From Limisphaerales bacterium (GTDB lineage: Bacteria > Verrucomicrobiota > Verrucomicrobiia > Limisphaerales > SXTU01): a stretch of 64,000 nucleotides of DNA. A program made the translations under genes and the position numbers. Below, one piece after another: positions 55,145-64,000 of the stretch (within the stretch, counting starts at the first letter, position 1; each line of letters starts with the position of its first letter). Location: contig WRPG01000043.1 in assembly GCA_009773355.1 (NCBI GenBank), forward strand, positions 22,194 to 86,193, written 5' to 3'. A model generated the notes under the pieces. That model was not told where the DNA came from, did no database searches, and saw nothing but the letters and a program-made list of their open reading frames with translations.

Positions 55145-56950
55145 TCACGCCTCTTTGGCAAACAGCCCTCGCAAATGTTGGGCCAGTTCCGACAAATCGT
55201 CTGGTGCGTTCTCAATAAGCCACTCGGCAATCCGAACTCCGTGCTTCAGCTTGTCAAAGGACACGCGTGCTTCCGTCAAGTCGTTGAACAGGTCACGAAG
55301 CAGTTTAGCGGCATCAACTTCCCGCACCCAATTTTCGTCCGGCCTTCCATTTCCTGCCTCGGGCATCCGCCTTGCCTCCAACCAATTCTCAACCTCGCTT
55401 TCCGTCAGTATGACTTGGCGATGTATATCGGCTTCGTTCAGAACCTCTGCGATGGCTTTGGAGTTGAGCAGGTAGTTTTCAAACATCTTCCGTGGGATGA
55501 AATGAATCAGCCCTTTGCTTTCCTGTTTCAGATCGACCATCTCCTGCTCGGACCGCCCATCCCGGTCGAATGAAAAGGCGAGCGCAGGCGGAAGGAGGCC
55601 GCGACCTTGGCAGAGCCGTTTGTAGATTTCCAAAACCGTCTTGGCATGGCGGCCTTCCAAGTCGCCTACCTGCTTTACTCCGATTATTTCAGTGCCGAGC
55701 AGTTGCAGTTCCGCATTGAGAAGTTTCGCGGCAATGAGGCGGAAGCAAATTTCCTCGGTGCGTCCCTCGACCCAGAGGATGTTGTCCGCTCCGAAGACAT
55801 CCGAAAGCCGGGCGCCGACTTCCGAGAGGAAAAGTCGCAATTCACTGTTCTCCTTCACGTTCAGGACTTCCGTCTTCGTTTCGTTTCCTTCACGTGTGAG
55901 TAAAAGTAGCGTGCTCGGGTTGGCAGCCGTCACAACGGTCGGTGAGTGTGTTGAAACGATGAACTGGTGTTCGGGATGCCGGCGGAAGATGCCGAACAGC
56001 TTTTGAATCGCACCGGGGTGCAGGAAGCTTTGCGGCTCATCAATGACGATAGTCCTTGGAAACTCCGAGTTCGTGACTGCGTAGAGCATGGCCAGCACCT
56101 GCCCGATGCCTGTGCCGCAATCAGACAATGGGATGGCCAAATCCTCGCGTTCAGTATCAGGGTCAACGGACCAGACTAGAATCTCCGCAACGGTGCTGCT
56201 GACCGGACGCGTCGTCACCTGCTTGATGTCCGGGAAGATGGTCCGCACATATTCGTTGAAGCGCTCGAAGCGCGCGACGTTGCTTTGGAGAAGGTGTAAA
56301 ACGGAGGCTAAATTCTTGGCATCAGGTTCGAGCTGCTTCGTTGTGCCAATTTGACTTTGGCTGACGTTAAGACGCTCCGCGCGGAAGACGTAAATTCGCT
56401 CTCTGAGACCAAATGATAACTGCCTGGCAAAGGTTTGGTTCGGTGAACCGCCGTGCACAGTCGACACGTCACCAAGCTTAAACCGTGCTTCCGTGGAGTC
56501 GTATTTCAGTCTAAAAGCCGGACCACCGAAACCAGGTCCAAAACCCGCCAATTCAGTCCGCTGAAAATCCCCGTTTTCCCACCGGGACTTGAAGGTCATC
56601 GGCTTGTTCACCACATCGAGAAATGTGTGCGCGCTGTGTTGCACAGACTGGTTATGGATCACAGGAACCTCGATGACGCCAGACTTCGCCAAGATGTTAG
56701 TGAACTCATTCTTCTCGACATCAAAACTCATGGTTACGCTGGAAATTGGGTCTTGTGGGGCATCAGGTGTCTTTAGCGTTTCCAAGCTTCGATGAGGCTT
56801 TGAGTCAACCTGCAAGCGCAGCGCTTCGATGAGGGCAGTCTTTCCGACGTTGTTTCTCCCCACGATGACGTTGAAGCCGGGCGTGAACTTGAGTTCCTGA
56901 GAATACCTGAAGCTCTTGTAGTTTGTGATTTGGCAGCTCGAAATGAGCAT
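55145..56950 (-). CDS. OLD-family ATP-dependent endonuclease (AAA ATPase plus TOPRIM)
   Basis: 601 residues. The ATPase part has the Walker A GRNNVGKTALIEAL (residues 31-44), a signature-like SDCGTGIGQVLAML and Walker B TIVIDEPQSFLHPGA, followed by the IVSTHSPT H-loop. The C-terminal TOPRIM domain carries ILWVEGRTEE (catalytic Glu) and FSFDRDGRSEQE (DxD). The family includes phage P2 Old and GajA and acts as a nicking or cutting nuclease in phage defence. No helicase (GajB) gene is next to it, so it appears to be a solitary class 1-like OLD. It is lower in GC than the flanking genes and bordered by repeat-rich, gene-free DNA. Confidence 0.88.
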   Translation of the reverse strand: MLISSCQITNYKSFRYSQELKFTPGFNVIVGRNNVGKTALIEALRLQVDSKPHRSLETLKTPDAPQDPISSVTMSFDVEKNEFTNILAKSGVIEVPVIHNQSVQHSAHTFLDVVNKPMTFKSRWENGDFQRTELAGFGPGFGGPAFRLKYDSTEARFKLGDVSTVHGGSPNQTFARQLSFGLRERIYVFRAERLNVSQSQIGTTKQLEPDAKNLASVLHLLQSNVARFERFNEYVRTIFPDIKQVTTRPVSSTVAEILVWSVDPDTEREDLAIPLSDCGTGIGQVLAMLYAVTNSEFPRTIVIDEPQSFLHPGAIQKLFGIFRRHPEHQFIVSTHSPTVVTAANPSTLLLLTREGNETKTEVLNVKENSELRLFLSEVGARLSDVFGADNILWVEGRTEEICFRLIAAKLLNAELQLLGTEIIGVKQVGDLEGRHAKTVLEIYKRLCQGRGLLPPALAFSFDRDGRSEQEMVDLKQESKGLIHFIPRKMFENYLLNSKAIAEVLNEADIHRQVILTESEVENWLEARRMPEAGNGRPDENWVREVDAAKLLRDLFNDLTEARVSFDKLKHGVRIAEWLIENAPDDLSELAQHLRGLFAKEA

Positions 56951-57219
56951 AAACGTATCCCTTCTCCTTCAGTAAGCCCTCCGGGCATTCTCGTCGCACA
57001 CGGGCCGCGACACATCCAGCACACCTGTCAGCAGGTATGGTTCATCTCTGTTTACGACGGGGTTCAACCCCATGCGGCCAGAATGCGTTCCCTTGCTTGG
57101 CATGGAAGCGTTGTAGCTGACCGCGTGCTGCTATGTCACGCGGGAAGCAAAATCCCGCACAAGAGGGGAGGGCCACTTGGCGGCGGCCAAGCGAGGAAGT
57201 GCGTCACGTTGCATTTCCT

Positions 57220-57250
57220 CCCTCTCCCTTCATCGGATGAGGGGAGAGGG
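57220..57250. repeat. Hairpin repeat CCCTCTCC / GGAGAGGG
   Basis: CCCTCTCC (57220-57227) pairs with GGAGAGGG (57243-57250); the sequence after it continues CCGGGGTGAGGGG. This repeat style occurs in intergenic DNA of many bacteria. Confidence 0.6.
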
Positions 57251-57300
57251 CCGGGGTGAGGGGTGCGAGGGGCCGGACGCGCTCGGGAGGCAGGGGAGAA

Positions 57301-57326
57301 TGGAGACTCCTCACGTCGTCACCTAC
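57301..57326. repeat. Degenerate half copy of the 40631-40700 element
   Basis: 26 bases match the right arm at 40675-40700 with four differences and end in CTAC (the stretch TCCTCACGTCG is shared). No left arm is nearby. Confidence 0.65.
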
Positions 57327-57395
57327 GAGGGGCGGGGCGGGGCGGCCTCACTTGGCGGCGGCCTTCGCAGCGGACGGAGCGGGCACGAGGGGCGG

Positions 57396-57851
57396 TCAGG
57401 GCGGGGGCAGGAGCGCGGCGGGCGGCAGGCCGCTCTGCCGCGCCGCCGCCAGCGTGACGTGGCGCAGGACACCCCCGAGGAGGTGCTGGACCTGAAAGGG
57501 CTTGGTGAGGTATTCCGCCGCCCCGAGCGCGAAGGCCTGCGCCCGCATCTGGTGGTCGTGGTAGGTGGTGACGAAGATGATCGGGATGTGGCGCAGCCGG
57601 GGGTCGGCCTTGAGCCGGCGGCAGACTTCGAGGCCGCTCATCCCCGGCAGGCGGATGTCCAGCAGGATGAGGTCGAAGGGTTGCTGGGCGAGGCGCAGAA
57701 GTGCCGCCTCGCCGGTCGGGACGACGGTGGAGTCAAAGGCGGCGTGGGTCAGCGCGGAGCGGAGGAACCTGGCCATGTGCGGCTCGTCCTCGACGATGAG
57801 GACATGGCCGGCGGGCCGGGCGGCAAGCGCGGGATGGTTGGGGGCGGGCAT
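57396..57851 (-). CDS. Single-domain response regulator
   Basis: 151 residues, a receiver domain only. It has HVLIVEDEPHMARF (acidic pair Glu21/Asp22), LILLDIRLPGMSGLEV with phosphoacceptor Asp65, VTTYHD (the Thr position) and YLTKPFQ with the Lys. There is no output domain; the last 15 residues are Pro/Ala-rich. It would relay phosphate or bind a partner. No kinase lies nearby. It is downstream of the LTD/CotH gene on the same strand with an 18-bp gap, so the two are probably co-transcribed. Confidence 0.9.
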   Translation of the reverse strand: MPAPNHPALAARPAGHVLIVEDEPHMARFLRSALTHAAFDSTVVPTGEAALLRLAQQPFDLILLDIRLPGMSGLEVCRRLKADPRLRHIPIIFVTTYHDHQMRAQAFALGAAEYLTKPFQVQHLLGGVLRHVTLAAARQSGLPPAALLPPP

Positions 57852-57869
57852 GGCGCGGGGGCGGGGTGG

Positions 57870-60800
57870 CTAGCGGCCGGTGGCGGCCTTGCCGGACTTG
57901 GTGACGGTGAGCTTGGCTTCGCGCTTGGGGTTGCCCCACTGGTCCACGCCGCGCAGGACCAGCTCGTTCACGCCGGGGCTGAGGCCCACGTCGTGCATCC
58001 GCCACTTGGTGTCGTCCAGCCATTCGAGCTTCGCGCGCGGCTGGCCGTCAATGACCACGGTGTAGATGCCGTAGGGGGCCTGGCCGTCGAGGGTGAGCGC
58101 GAGGGCGTCGGTGGTGAGGGGCTGGCCGTTGTTCGTGGTGAGCTTGAAGTCGAGCTTGTAGCGGGGGTCCATCTGCTCGACGGCGTGCGGTTCGCGGGCG
58201 GCGAAGAAGCTGAGGTATTGCTGGGCGGGGACGTTGTAGGCGTTGCTGGCCTCCTCCTCGGCGCGGAGATACGCCGTCACCTTGGGCGAGTTCCGGGTGT
58301 AGTTCTCCAGCAGCTCGACGATGTAGTAGTAGAAGAGGCGGCGGGCATAGGGCTTGTCCATGAGCGTCTGCACGTTGCCGCCCCAGTATCCCTCCTGCTT
58401 CTTGGGGTCGAAGCCGCCGAAGGCGAAGTCCGCGTCCCAGAGAAAGCACATGAACTTTCCGTCGCTGGGCTTGCGGAAGAAGAAGCAGTTGTGGCTGGTG
58501 CCCATGCTGAAGGTGTCGCTGTCCTTCGAGTAGCCGCGCAAGGCCCAGTTCTTGAAGGTCAGCTCCAGGTCGAAGTGCCGGCGCACGTCGGCCTCGGTGT
58601 AGCGGTTCTCGCCCATGGTGCGGAGCATGGCGAGCAGGCCGGTGTAGTCGTCCTCCGCCTCGCGGGTGCGCTTGGACCAGACGATCTTGTAGTTGAGCGG
58701 GTCGTCGCCGTAGTTGGCCGCCAGGGTCGTGTTGCGCAGCGAGCTGCTTTCGCCGCTGTCCTTGTAAAAGAACATGTAGGTGGTGCGGTAAAGCTCGCCC
58801 TGCGAGCCGTCCTTGAAGATGCGGTTGAGGAAGTCGTTGCCGATTGGCTCCACGTCCTCCATGAGGTTGACCGGCCCGCCGTTGATGACGTGGCGGACCA
58901 TCTCGCTCTCGTTCACCGGGTGGCCGAGCTGGTAGAGCATCCAGCGGGCAAGGCGGGTGTTGAGGGAGTTGTTGTCCCAGGAGAGCTTGGTGTGGTTGCG
59001 GAAGGCACGGTCGGGCGGGATCTTCCACTTGGCGCGGTTGAGCGTGGTGTCACGCGTGAAGGAGCTGCCCGCCGGGTGGACGCGGCAGTTGTAGTAGATG
59101 TCCCGCTCGTTGTTGATGAACGTCATGTTGTAGTAGCGGTTCGAGAGGCGCGGAAAGCGGAACAGGTGTTTGTTCGTGTTGCCCTGGGCGAGCGCGTCGA
59201 GGTCGAAGGGCGAGAGGACGAAGCGCTCCGTGCGCAGGTCGCGCGGGACGCTCTGGTTGTCCACGAGGTAGAGCGCGGGCATCTCGGCGCCCTTGCGGGG
59301 CAGGACGGACTTGCCGCCGGTGGCCGCGCGGGCCTCGACGTAGAACTCCACGACCTGCTTGTCGGTTTTGTATTCCGGCAGCAGCGTGCTGAAGACGCCA
59401 TCGCCCGCCACGTCGTCGCCGCCGGTGGCGCTGTCGGACATGGGCTTGCTCTGCCAGGGGACCTTGCCGGAGGCGTCGGGGGCGCGGTGGAAGAGCGTGA
59501 CATTGGCGCCGGGCAGGACGGAGGTGACGTGGGCGGTGATCTTCACGGTGTCCGTGGTGCGCGGCACGGCCGGGTAATGCGCGAGGCGCTCGGCCTGCGC
59601 GGCGGGCGTGGGGAGGGCGCGGGAGTTGCGCTGGCCGGGCGTGCCGAGGTTCGACGGCACGTCGAGCTGGAAGACCTTCGCCACGCTCCAGTCCCAGGTG
59701 TGCGCCACGAGCAGGTGCGAGCCGTTGACCCAGCGGGCGGTGAACTTCAGCTCATACCGGTTGCTCTTCGTGAGCATCGGCGTGTCAATCTCGACGCGGT
59801 TCACGCGGTTGTCGCCGTGGCCCTCGCTGATGATGTGGAGCTGGCCGCCCTCCAACCGGCTCGCCCAATGGTTGCCCTGCCAGAGCCAGCCCGTGTCGCT
59901 CTTGCCGGTGGTGGAGAACCGGTTCGCGTTCGTGAGCACGTTCGGGCCGGTGCCGTCCTTCCGCAGCTCCACGTCCGAGAGGATCGTGTGGCCGCTGGTG
60001 TTCAGGTAGAAGTGCAGCTCGCGGAAGTCGCTCGGGTCGCCCATGGTGAGCTGCTCGGTGTAGAGCGCCTTGTGCGTGTAGGTGCGGGGCTTGGACTTGT
60101 TGGACTCGTCGCTCGCGGCCCACGCGGAGGAGAGCCGGTTGTCCATGTCCGGGTGGAGCAGCTCCAGGCTGCTGCCGCGGCCCGCCGCGAGTTCCGGCCA
60201 GTCGCCCCCGGGCTGGTAGTCCACCTCGTCCACGAGGTTGCCCTGCTCATCGAGCAGGCGGAGGTGGTCGCCCTCATTGCTCAACTTGCCGGAGAAGTTG
60301 CCCAGCACGTTGATGGCCCCGTGGAAGGACCGCAGCAGCCCCGCGTCCGCCGCGATGACGAGGTAGGCGCCGGCCTTGAGCTTCGTGTTCGGCGGGAAGA
60401 TGAAGTCAATGCCGCCGGTCAGCACCCAGTCGTTGAGGCTCACCGTCTGCTTCCCGCGGTTGAACAGCTCCACATACTCGCCCTTGCCCTGCGTGTCGGG
60501 CGGCTTATACATGATCTCGTTGATGACGATGTCCGTGTTGCGCGCGGGGGCGTTGGGCTTGTCGCGCGTGGGCTTGGTGTCCACGAGGAACTCGCCGCTG
60601 CCGTCGGGGAACGCGGAGAAGAACTCGCCGTGCTTGGAGAGGTGGAAGACGTGCGCGTCCATGACGATGTTCTCCACGCCGACGAGGAAGACCGTCACGT
60701 CGCCCGCGACCGCCGGGAACGACACGTCGAACGTCTTCACGGCCTTGGGCGGCAGGTCGCCGACCAGCGTGACCTTGTTGCCGAAGCCGGCCTTGCTCGC

Positions 60801-62450
60801 GAGGAAATGGCCGCCGAGCGAGACGCGGTTGGTGCCGGCGTTGTAGATCTCCACCCAGTCAATCACGCCGTTCTTGCCGAGATGGACCTCGTTGAGCTTG
60901 AGCGCGCCGACGAGGCCGGACTGCTTTGCGTTCGCGGCGTCCGGCGTGGGCTGCGCGAGGTAAAACCACTGCCCGCTGCCGTCGGGCCGCTGGCCGAGCG
61001 AGCGTCCGTCCGTGGGCACCACGGAGTTGATGGCGTGCAGGACCGTCCGCCCGTCGGGCGCGACGAGGTAGGCGACGACCGGCTGCCGGGGCCACACGCC
61101 CGCGTCCATCATGTCCAGCACGCCGAAGGTCTTCGGGCGGATGACCAGGTCCTGCTGGACTTGAAAACGCCGCGCGTTCGGGGCCAGCGAGCCGGGCGAC
61201 GCGGGCAGGAGGAAGTGGCCCTTCAAGTTCACCGGGAAGGAGCCGGAGTTGAAGAACTCGATGAAGTTGACGCCCTGCGGGCCGGGGAAGACCTCGTTGA
61301 TGAGCACGGTGCGCGCGAGCGCCGGGCCGCCGGCCCGCGCCTTGAGCCGCATCCCGAACGCGAGGTCCGGGTTCTGGCCGGGGAACTGGTGCACCTCGAC
61401 CGCGAGGATGTTGGTGCCGCGGAGCAACGCCGGGTTGATGGTGAAGACGGTCTTCTCCTCGATGGCGTCGCCCACGTTGCGGTTCGCCGCCGTGTTCGCG
61501 CGCACCGCGCCGCCGGGCATGCCCACGCGTCCGATCTCCTGGTTGTTCAGGTAGAACACCGCGCCGTCATCCACGATGGCGTCCACCGCCAGCGCCGCCG
61601 GCGCCGGGCCGTTGTGGATGAACACATGCCGCAGGTAATACGTGACAAAACCCGCGCGCACCGCCGTGCGGATGCCGGGCGGCGGCACCTTCGTCGTGCC
61701 AAAGCCCAGCAGGCCCGGCCCGCGCGACCAGGCCCGGTCGGGGAAGACCAGCTCCTTCCACTTGGTCGGCGTCAGGTCCACCCCGGTGGTGATGGACCAT
61801 TGGGCGTCGTAGTCCACCACGATGCTTTCGCCCGACTGCGTGACCAGCTCGGGGCTGCCGACGGGGATCTCGTTCGCCGCGCCGGACTCGGTGCCGGGGC
61901 CGCCGCCGGGCTTGGTGCTGACCGTCCAGTTGCGCCAGTCGTCCACCTTGCGGTCGGGATTCTTCAGCACCAGCGCGTGGCCGCCGCCGTTGGCCACCGC
62001 CGGCCAGGGCGCGCGGTCGAGATACTTCACCGTGGACATGGTCAGGCCGTTCTTGTCCAGCAGGCGGAGGCGGTCGCCCTGCTTGTTCAGCCGGCCAATC
62101 CACGGCCCGAGGATGCGGACGTTGGCGGGGATCTTGTAGGCGTCGCGCGTGGACCGGGCGTCCGCCATCGAGATGACGATGCGCTCGAAGGGCTTCATCC
62201 ACGCCGCCAGCGGGTCGGCGGGGGCGAAGGCGGGGAACTTGAACTCGATGCCGCCCTTGAGCCGCCAGTCCGCGATGTCAATCGCGTTGGCGGTGTTGTT
62301 GTAAATCTCCACGTATTCCGGCTGCTCGCCGGGCGGGTGATACATGATCTTGCTCAACAGCACCTGCTCCGCCCGCGCGCTGAGGCCCAGCGCGAGCCAG
62401 GCGAGGAGCAACCCCGCCGCGCCCTTCCACCCGATGGCAGCTGAACTCAT
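57870..62450 (-). CDS. Giant secreted protein with lamin-tail (LTD) domains and a CotH kinase-like domain
   Basis: 1526 residues. A signal peptide (LLLAWLALGLSARA) is followed by an LTD (LLSKIMYHPPGEQPEYVEIY). Two or more further LTD-like domains follow (INEVFPGPQGVNFIEFFNSG; INEIMYKPPDTQGKGEYVEL), quoted at the core only. A CotH kinase-like region covers about residues 1090-1410 (ELYRTTYMFFYKDSG, NYKIVWSKRTRE, FLWDADFAFGG). CotH proteins phosphorylate spore-coat or surface proteins in other organisms. The exact substrate here is unknown. The C-terminal beta domain (GQPRAKLEWLDDTKW) resembles a chitobiase/CARDB-like end. Confidence 0.87.
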   Translation of the reverse strand: MSSAAIGWKGAAGLLLAWLALGLSARAEQVLLSKIMYHPPGEQPEYVEIYNNTANAIDIADWRLKGGIEFKFPAFAPADPLAAWMKPFERIVISMADARSTRDAYKIPANVRILGPWIGRLNKQGDRLRLLDKNGLTMSTVKYLDRAPWPAVANGGGHALVLKNPDRKVDDWRNWTVSTKPGGGPGTESGAANEIPVGSPELVTQSGESIVVDYDAQWSITTGVDLTPTKWKELVFPDRAWSRGPGLLGFGTTKVPPPGIRTAVRAGFVTYYLRHVFIHNGPAPAALAVDAIVDDGAVFYLNNQEIGRVGMPGGAVRANTAANRNVGDAIEEKTVFTINPALLRGTNILAVEVHQFPGQNPDLAFGMRLKARAGGPALARTVLINEVFPGPQGVNFIEFFNSGSFPVNLKGHFLLPASPGSLAPNARRFQVQQDLVIRPKTFGVLDMMDAGVWPRQPVVAYLVAPDGRTVLHAINSVVPTDGRSLGQRPDGSGQWFYLAQPTPDAANAKQSGLVGALKLNEVHLGKNGVIDWVEIYNAGTNRVSLGGHFLASKAGFGNKVTLVGDLPPKAVKTFDVSFPAVAGDVTVFLVGVENIVMDAHVFHLSKHGEFFSAFPDGSGEFLVDTKPTRDKPNAPARNTDIVINEIMYKPPDTQGKGEYVELFNRGKQTVSLNDWVLTGGIDFIFPPNTKLKAGAYLVIAADAGLLRSFHGAINVLGNFSGKLSNEGDHLRLLDEQGNLVDEVDYQPGGDWPELAAGRGSSLELLHPDMDNRLSSAWAASDESNKSKPRTYTHKALYTEQLTMGDPSDFRELHFYLNTSGHTILSDVELRKDGTGPNVLTNANRFSTTGKSDTGWLWQGNHWASRLEGGQLHIISEGHGDNRVNRVEIDTPMLTKSNRYELKFTARWVNGSHLLVAHTWDWSVAKVFQLDVPSNLGTPGQRNSRALPTPAAQAERLAHYPAVPRTTDTVKITAHVTSVLPGANVTLFHRAPDASGKVPWQSKPMSDSATGGDDVAGDGVFSTLLPEYKTDKQVVEFYVEARAATGGKSVLPRKGAEMPALYLVDNQSVPRDLRTERFVLSPFDLDALAQGNTNKHLFRFPRLSNRYYNMTFINNERDIYYNCRVHPAGSSFTRDTTLNRAKWKIPPDRAFRNHTKLSWDNNSLNTRLARWMLYQLGHPVNESEMVRHVINGGPVNLMEDVEPIGNDFLNRIFKDGSQGELYRTTYMFFYKDSGESSSLRNTTLAANYGDDPLNYKIVWSKRTREAEDDYTGLLAMLRTMGENRYTEADVRRHFDLELTFKNWALRGYSKDSDTFSMGTSHNCFFFRKPSDGKFMCFLWDADFAFGGFDPKKQEGYWGGNVQTLMDKPYARRLFYYYIVELLENYTRNSPKVTAYLRAEEEASNAYNVPAQQYLSFFAAREPHAVEQMDPRYKLDFKLTTNNGQPLTTDALALTLDGQAPYGIYTVVIDGQPRAKLEWLDDTKWRMHDVGLSPGVNELVLRGVDQWGNPKREAKLTVTKSGKAATGR

Positions 62451-62709
62451 GCGACAACCGCTCGCGCGACACCCCGGCCCTGACCCGCCAGCGCGGCGGG
62501 GACGGAATGAGCTTGAACTGCGGGCAAGCTAGTTTTCGGACGCGGTGGCGTCAACGGCGGCCTGCGCCGCAAGCCCGTTTGCCTCCGTGGCGCGGGCCGG
62601 CGCCGGGACGCTGAAGCCGCCCAGCCGCCGCGTTGCCCCGGCGGCTGGCAACCGCCCTATTGCCTTCGTCACGCTCCGGTGGCATTCTCGCCCCGTTCCC
62701 GACGACGCC

Positions 62710-64000
62710 ATGAAACCAACTCCTAACACCGTGTGTGGGCCGGTGGTCTTGCTGCTGGCCCTGGTTCTTCCCTTCGTCAACGCCTTCGCCGCCGACGAGG
62801 CGGCCATCAAAGCCGAGATCGAGGCGGTTCGCAAAGCGACCATCGAGCGTTACAAGGACCGCCTGCCGGACAACTTCGAGGACTACGTGCGCGACACGGG
62901 GCGGCGCAACTACCACCGGCGCGAGTTCAACGTCGCGCTGACCAACGGCAACGCCGCCGCGCTGGCCATCGTGTTCAAGGAGTTCCCCGAGTTCGCCCGC
63001 GCGCAGTTTCTCAACGGCTATGTCATGCAGAACAAGTCCGCCCTGCACTACGCGGTCGAGCGCGGGCACCGCGAAGTCGTCGAGCTGCTGCTCGCGCAGA
63101 AGATCGGCGCGGACGCGCCGCGTCCGGCTTCGACTTCTCCGTTCGGAGGCGGGCCGTTCGGGCCGCCCGGGATGCGCTCCCCGCCGGGCTACCTGGAACG
63201 GCGCGACACTCCGCTGCACGCCGCCGTGAAGGCGGGCGACACGAACCTCGCCAAACTGCTGCTGGATGCGGGCGCGAACCTCGAGGCGCTGGACGCGCGC
63301 TCTGAGTCGCCGCTCTACATCTGCGTGCGACAGTTGGGCGGTCCGGGCAACACCTATGGCACGCTGCCCGCCGGTTCGGACGCGCGGGCGCGGCAGGAGG
63401 TCATGGTCACGCTGCTGCTCCGGCATGGCGCGCAGGTGTTTTCCACCAACCGCAGCTATCTGCCCAACCAGCCGCTGACCGCCGTGCTCCAGTGGCGCAA
63501 CGAGGCCTTGCTGGACCAGTTCCTCACCAACTGCGTCCACCGCGCCGCCACGAACGGCTCGGGCGGCTCGCTGGTGCACTTCGCGGTGACGCAGGGCCGC
63601 ACCAATGCGCTCAAGGCCCTGCTCGACGGGCGGGCGTCCTTCACCAACGTCAACCTCGGCGGCCTCACTCCGCTGCGGCAGGCTGCGATGCTTCCGGTGG
63701 TCGCGCAGATGCCCACGCCTTCCTATTACGGGAGTGGCTACTCGACGGTTGACTCGGCGGGGCGTGCCGGTTTCCTGCGCCAGCGCAGCGCCGCCCTGTT
63801 GCTCGCCGCAGGCGCGGAGGCGGATGCCTTCGCGCTCGCCGGTCTGAACCGCACGAACGAGCTGGCCGCGTTGCTGCGCCGCGCGCCGACCCAGGCCAGC
63901 GCCCGCGACCCGTTGGGCCGCAGCCCGCTGCACTACGCCGTCAACGCCGGCTCCCTCGCCGCGCTCCAGCTCCTGCTCGCCGCGAAGGCGGAAACCGAGG
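62710..64000 (+). CDS. Secreted ankyrin-repeat protein, partial (C-terminus beyond window)
   Basis: 430 codons are visible and the frame is open at the right edge. The signal peptide is MKPTPNTVCGPVVLLLALVL plus PFVNAFA. Ankyrin repeats include KSALHYAVERGHREVVELLL, DTPLHAAVKAGDTNLAKLLL, GSLVHFAVTQGRTNALKALL and SPLHYAVNAGSLAALQLLL (near the end), with two Pro/Gly-rich insertions (FGGGPFGPPGMRSPPGYLE). It is a protein-binding scaffold likely in the periplasm or outside. ATG 62710 is the natural start. It is divergent from the LTD/CotH gene with a 259-bp gap, which has a 9-bp hairpin at 62621-62648 but no clear promoter. Confidence 0.85.
   Translation, partial: MKPTPNTVCGPVVLLLALVLPFVNAFAADEAAIKAEIEAVRKATIERYKDRLPDNFEDYVRDTGRRNYHRREFNVALTNGNAAALAIVFKEFPEFARAQFLNGYVMQNKSALHYAVERGHREVVELLLAQKIGADAPRPASTSPFGGGPFGPPGMRSPPGYLERRDTPLHAAVKAGDTNLAKLLLDAGANLEALDARSESPLYICVRQLGGPGNTYGTLPAGSDARARQEVMVTLLLRHGAQVFSTNRSYLPNQPLTAVLQWRNEALLDQFLTNCVHRAATNGSGGSLVHFAVTQGRTNALKALLDGRASFTNVNLGGLTPLRQAAMLPVVAQMPTPSYYGSGYSTVDSAGRAGFLRQRSAALLLAAGAEADAFALAGLNRTNELAALLRRAPTQASARDPLGRSPLHYAVNAGSLAALQLLLAAKAETE

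Larger units (their letters stand above)
56951..57395. other. Gap of about 445 bp without a gene
   Basis: No coding sequence was found. A hairpin CCCTCTCC...GGAGAGGG (57220-57250) is followed by GCCGGGGTGAGGGGTG, a widespread type of intergenic repeat, and a half REP arm lies at 57301-57326. The upstream part probably includes the promoter of the OLD-family gene, which I cannot identify. Confidence 0.6.

Noticed and set aside
55145..56950. Gabija defence system
   Set aside because: Only the GajA-like OLD nuclease is present; no UvrD-like GajB gene lies within the adjacent sequence.
57177..62444. 1755-residue open frame on the plus strand
   Set aside because: Antisense of the LTD/CotH gene, low-complexity Val/Arg/Glu/His and without motif.
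62551..63933. 460-residue open frame on the minus strand
   Set aside because: Antisense of the ankyrin-repeat protein, which has a signal peptide and clear repeats.

Overview
The window looks like chromosomal DNA of a Gram-negative bacterium of the PVC superphylum, most likely a Verrucomicrobiota member near the Pedosphaera/Limisphaera group. The grounds are high GC, two sets of DUF1501 plus DUF1549/DUF1553 (PSCyt) genes, a heme-WD40 protein, prepilin-like proteins of the kind common in that phylum, an FAD-oxidoreductase with a golvesin-like tail, a DUF5069 protein, and LPS genes (lpxD, heptosyltransferase). No rRNA, tRNA, CRISPR array, integrase or complete insertion sequence was found by reading.

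Layout. 1-8.8 kb: ECF sigma factor (cut by the window edge), pseudouridine synthase, CWC protein, a BtuB-like receptor behind a cobalamin riboswitch and terminator, DsbD-N-like and rhodanese proteins, a two-gene insert flanked by a duplicated gene end, a Gfo/Idh/MocA oxidoreductase, panD and lpxD. 8.9-16.5 kb: dctA-like transporter, TIM-barrel isomerase, and a surface-glycan cluster (methyltransferases, GT2, PhyH-type dioxygenase, GT4, GT9). 16.6-27.5 kb: hisD, a candidate restriction-modification pair, phosphoesterase, thioesterase, SGNH esterase, FAD oxidoreductase, pseudopilin with lipoprotein, and a REC-MBL fusion. 27.6-45 kb: DUF1501/DUF1553 genes with heme motifs, a CxxCH alpha-toroid protein, an FMN/NosR-like membrane protein, a sugar kinase and a heme-WD40-coiled-coil protein. 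45-50.6 kb: gltA, a TIR-like gene, sucC, sucD, purF. 50.8-64 kb: pseudopilin, ThuA-like protein, lipoprotein, unknowns, a repeat-rich gap, an OLD-family nuclease, a response regulator, a giant LTD/CotH protein and an ankyrin protein cut by the right edge.

TCA genes (gltA-sucCD) and the glycan genes form obvious functional groups. The DUF1553/DUF1501 units probably make secreted, heme-bearing proteins that work together, but their reaction is not known.

The most unusual content is repetitive DNA. There are at least seven paired palindromes bounded by GTAG...CTAC or GGAG...CTCC, which look like REP/BIME elements of the kind moved by RAYT transposases. Some supply the TAG stop codons of adjacent genes, and one lies in frame inside a DUF1553 gene. 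That gene also carries three arrays of four heptamers each in its linkers. Heptamer hairpins occur elsewhere, and an 11-unit 21-bp array lies at 54.8-55.0 kb.
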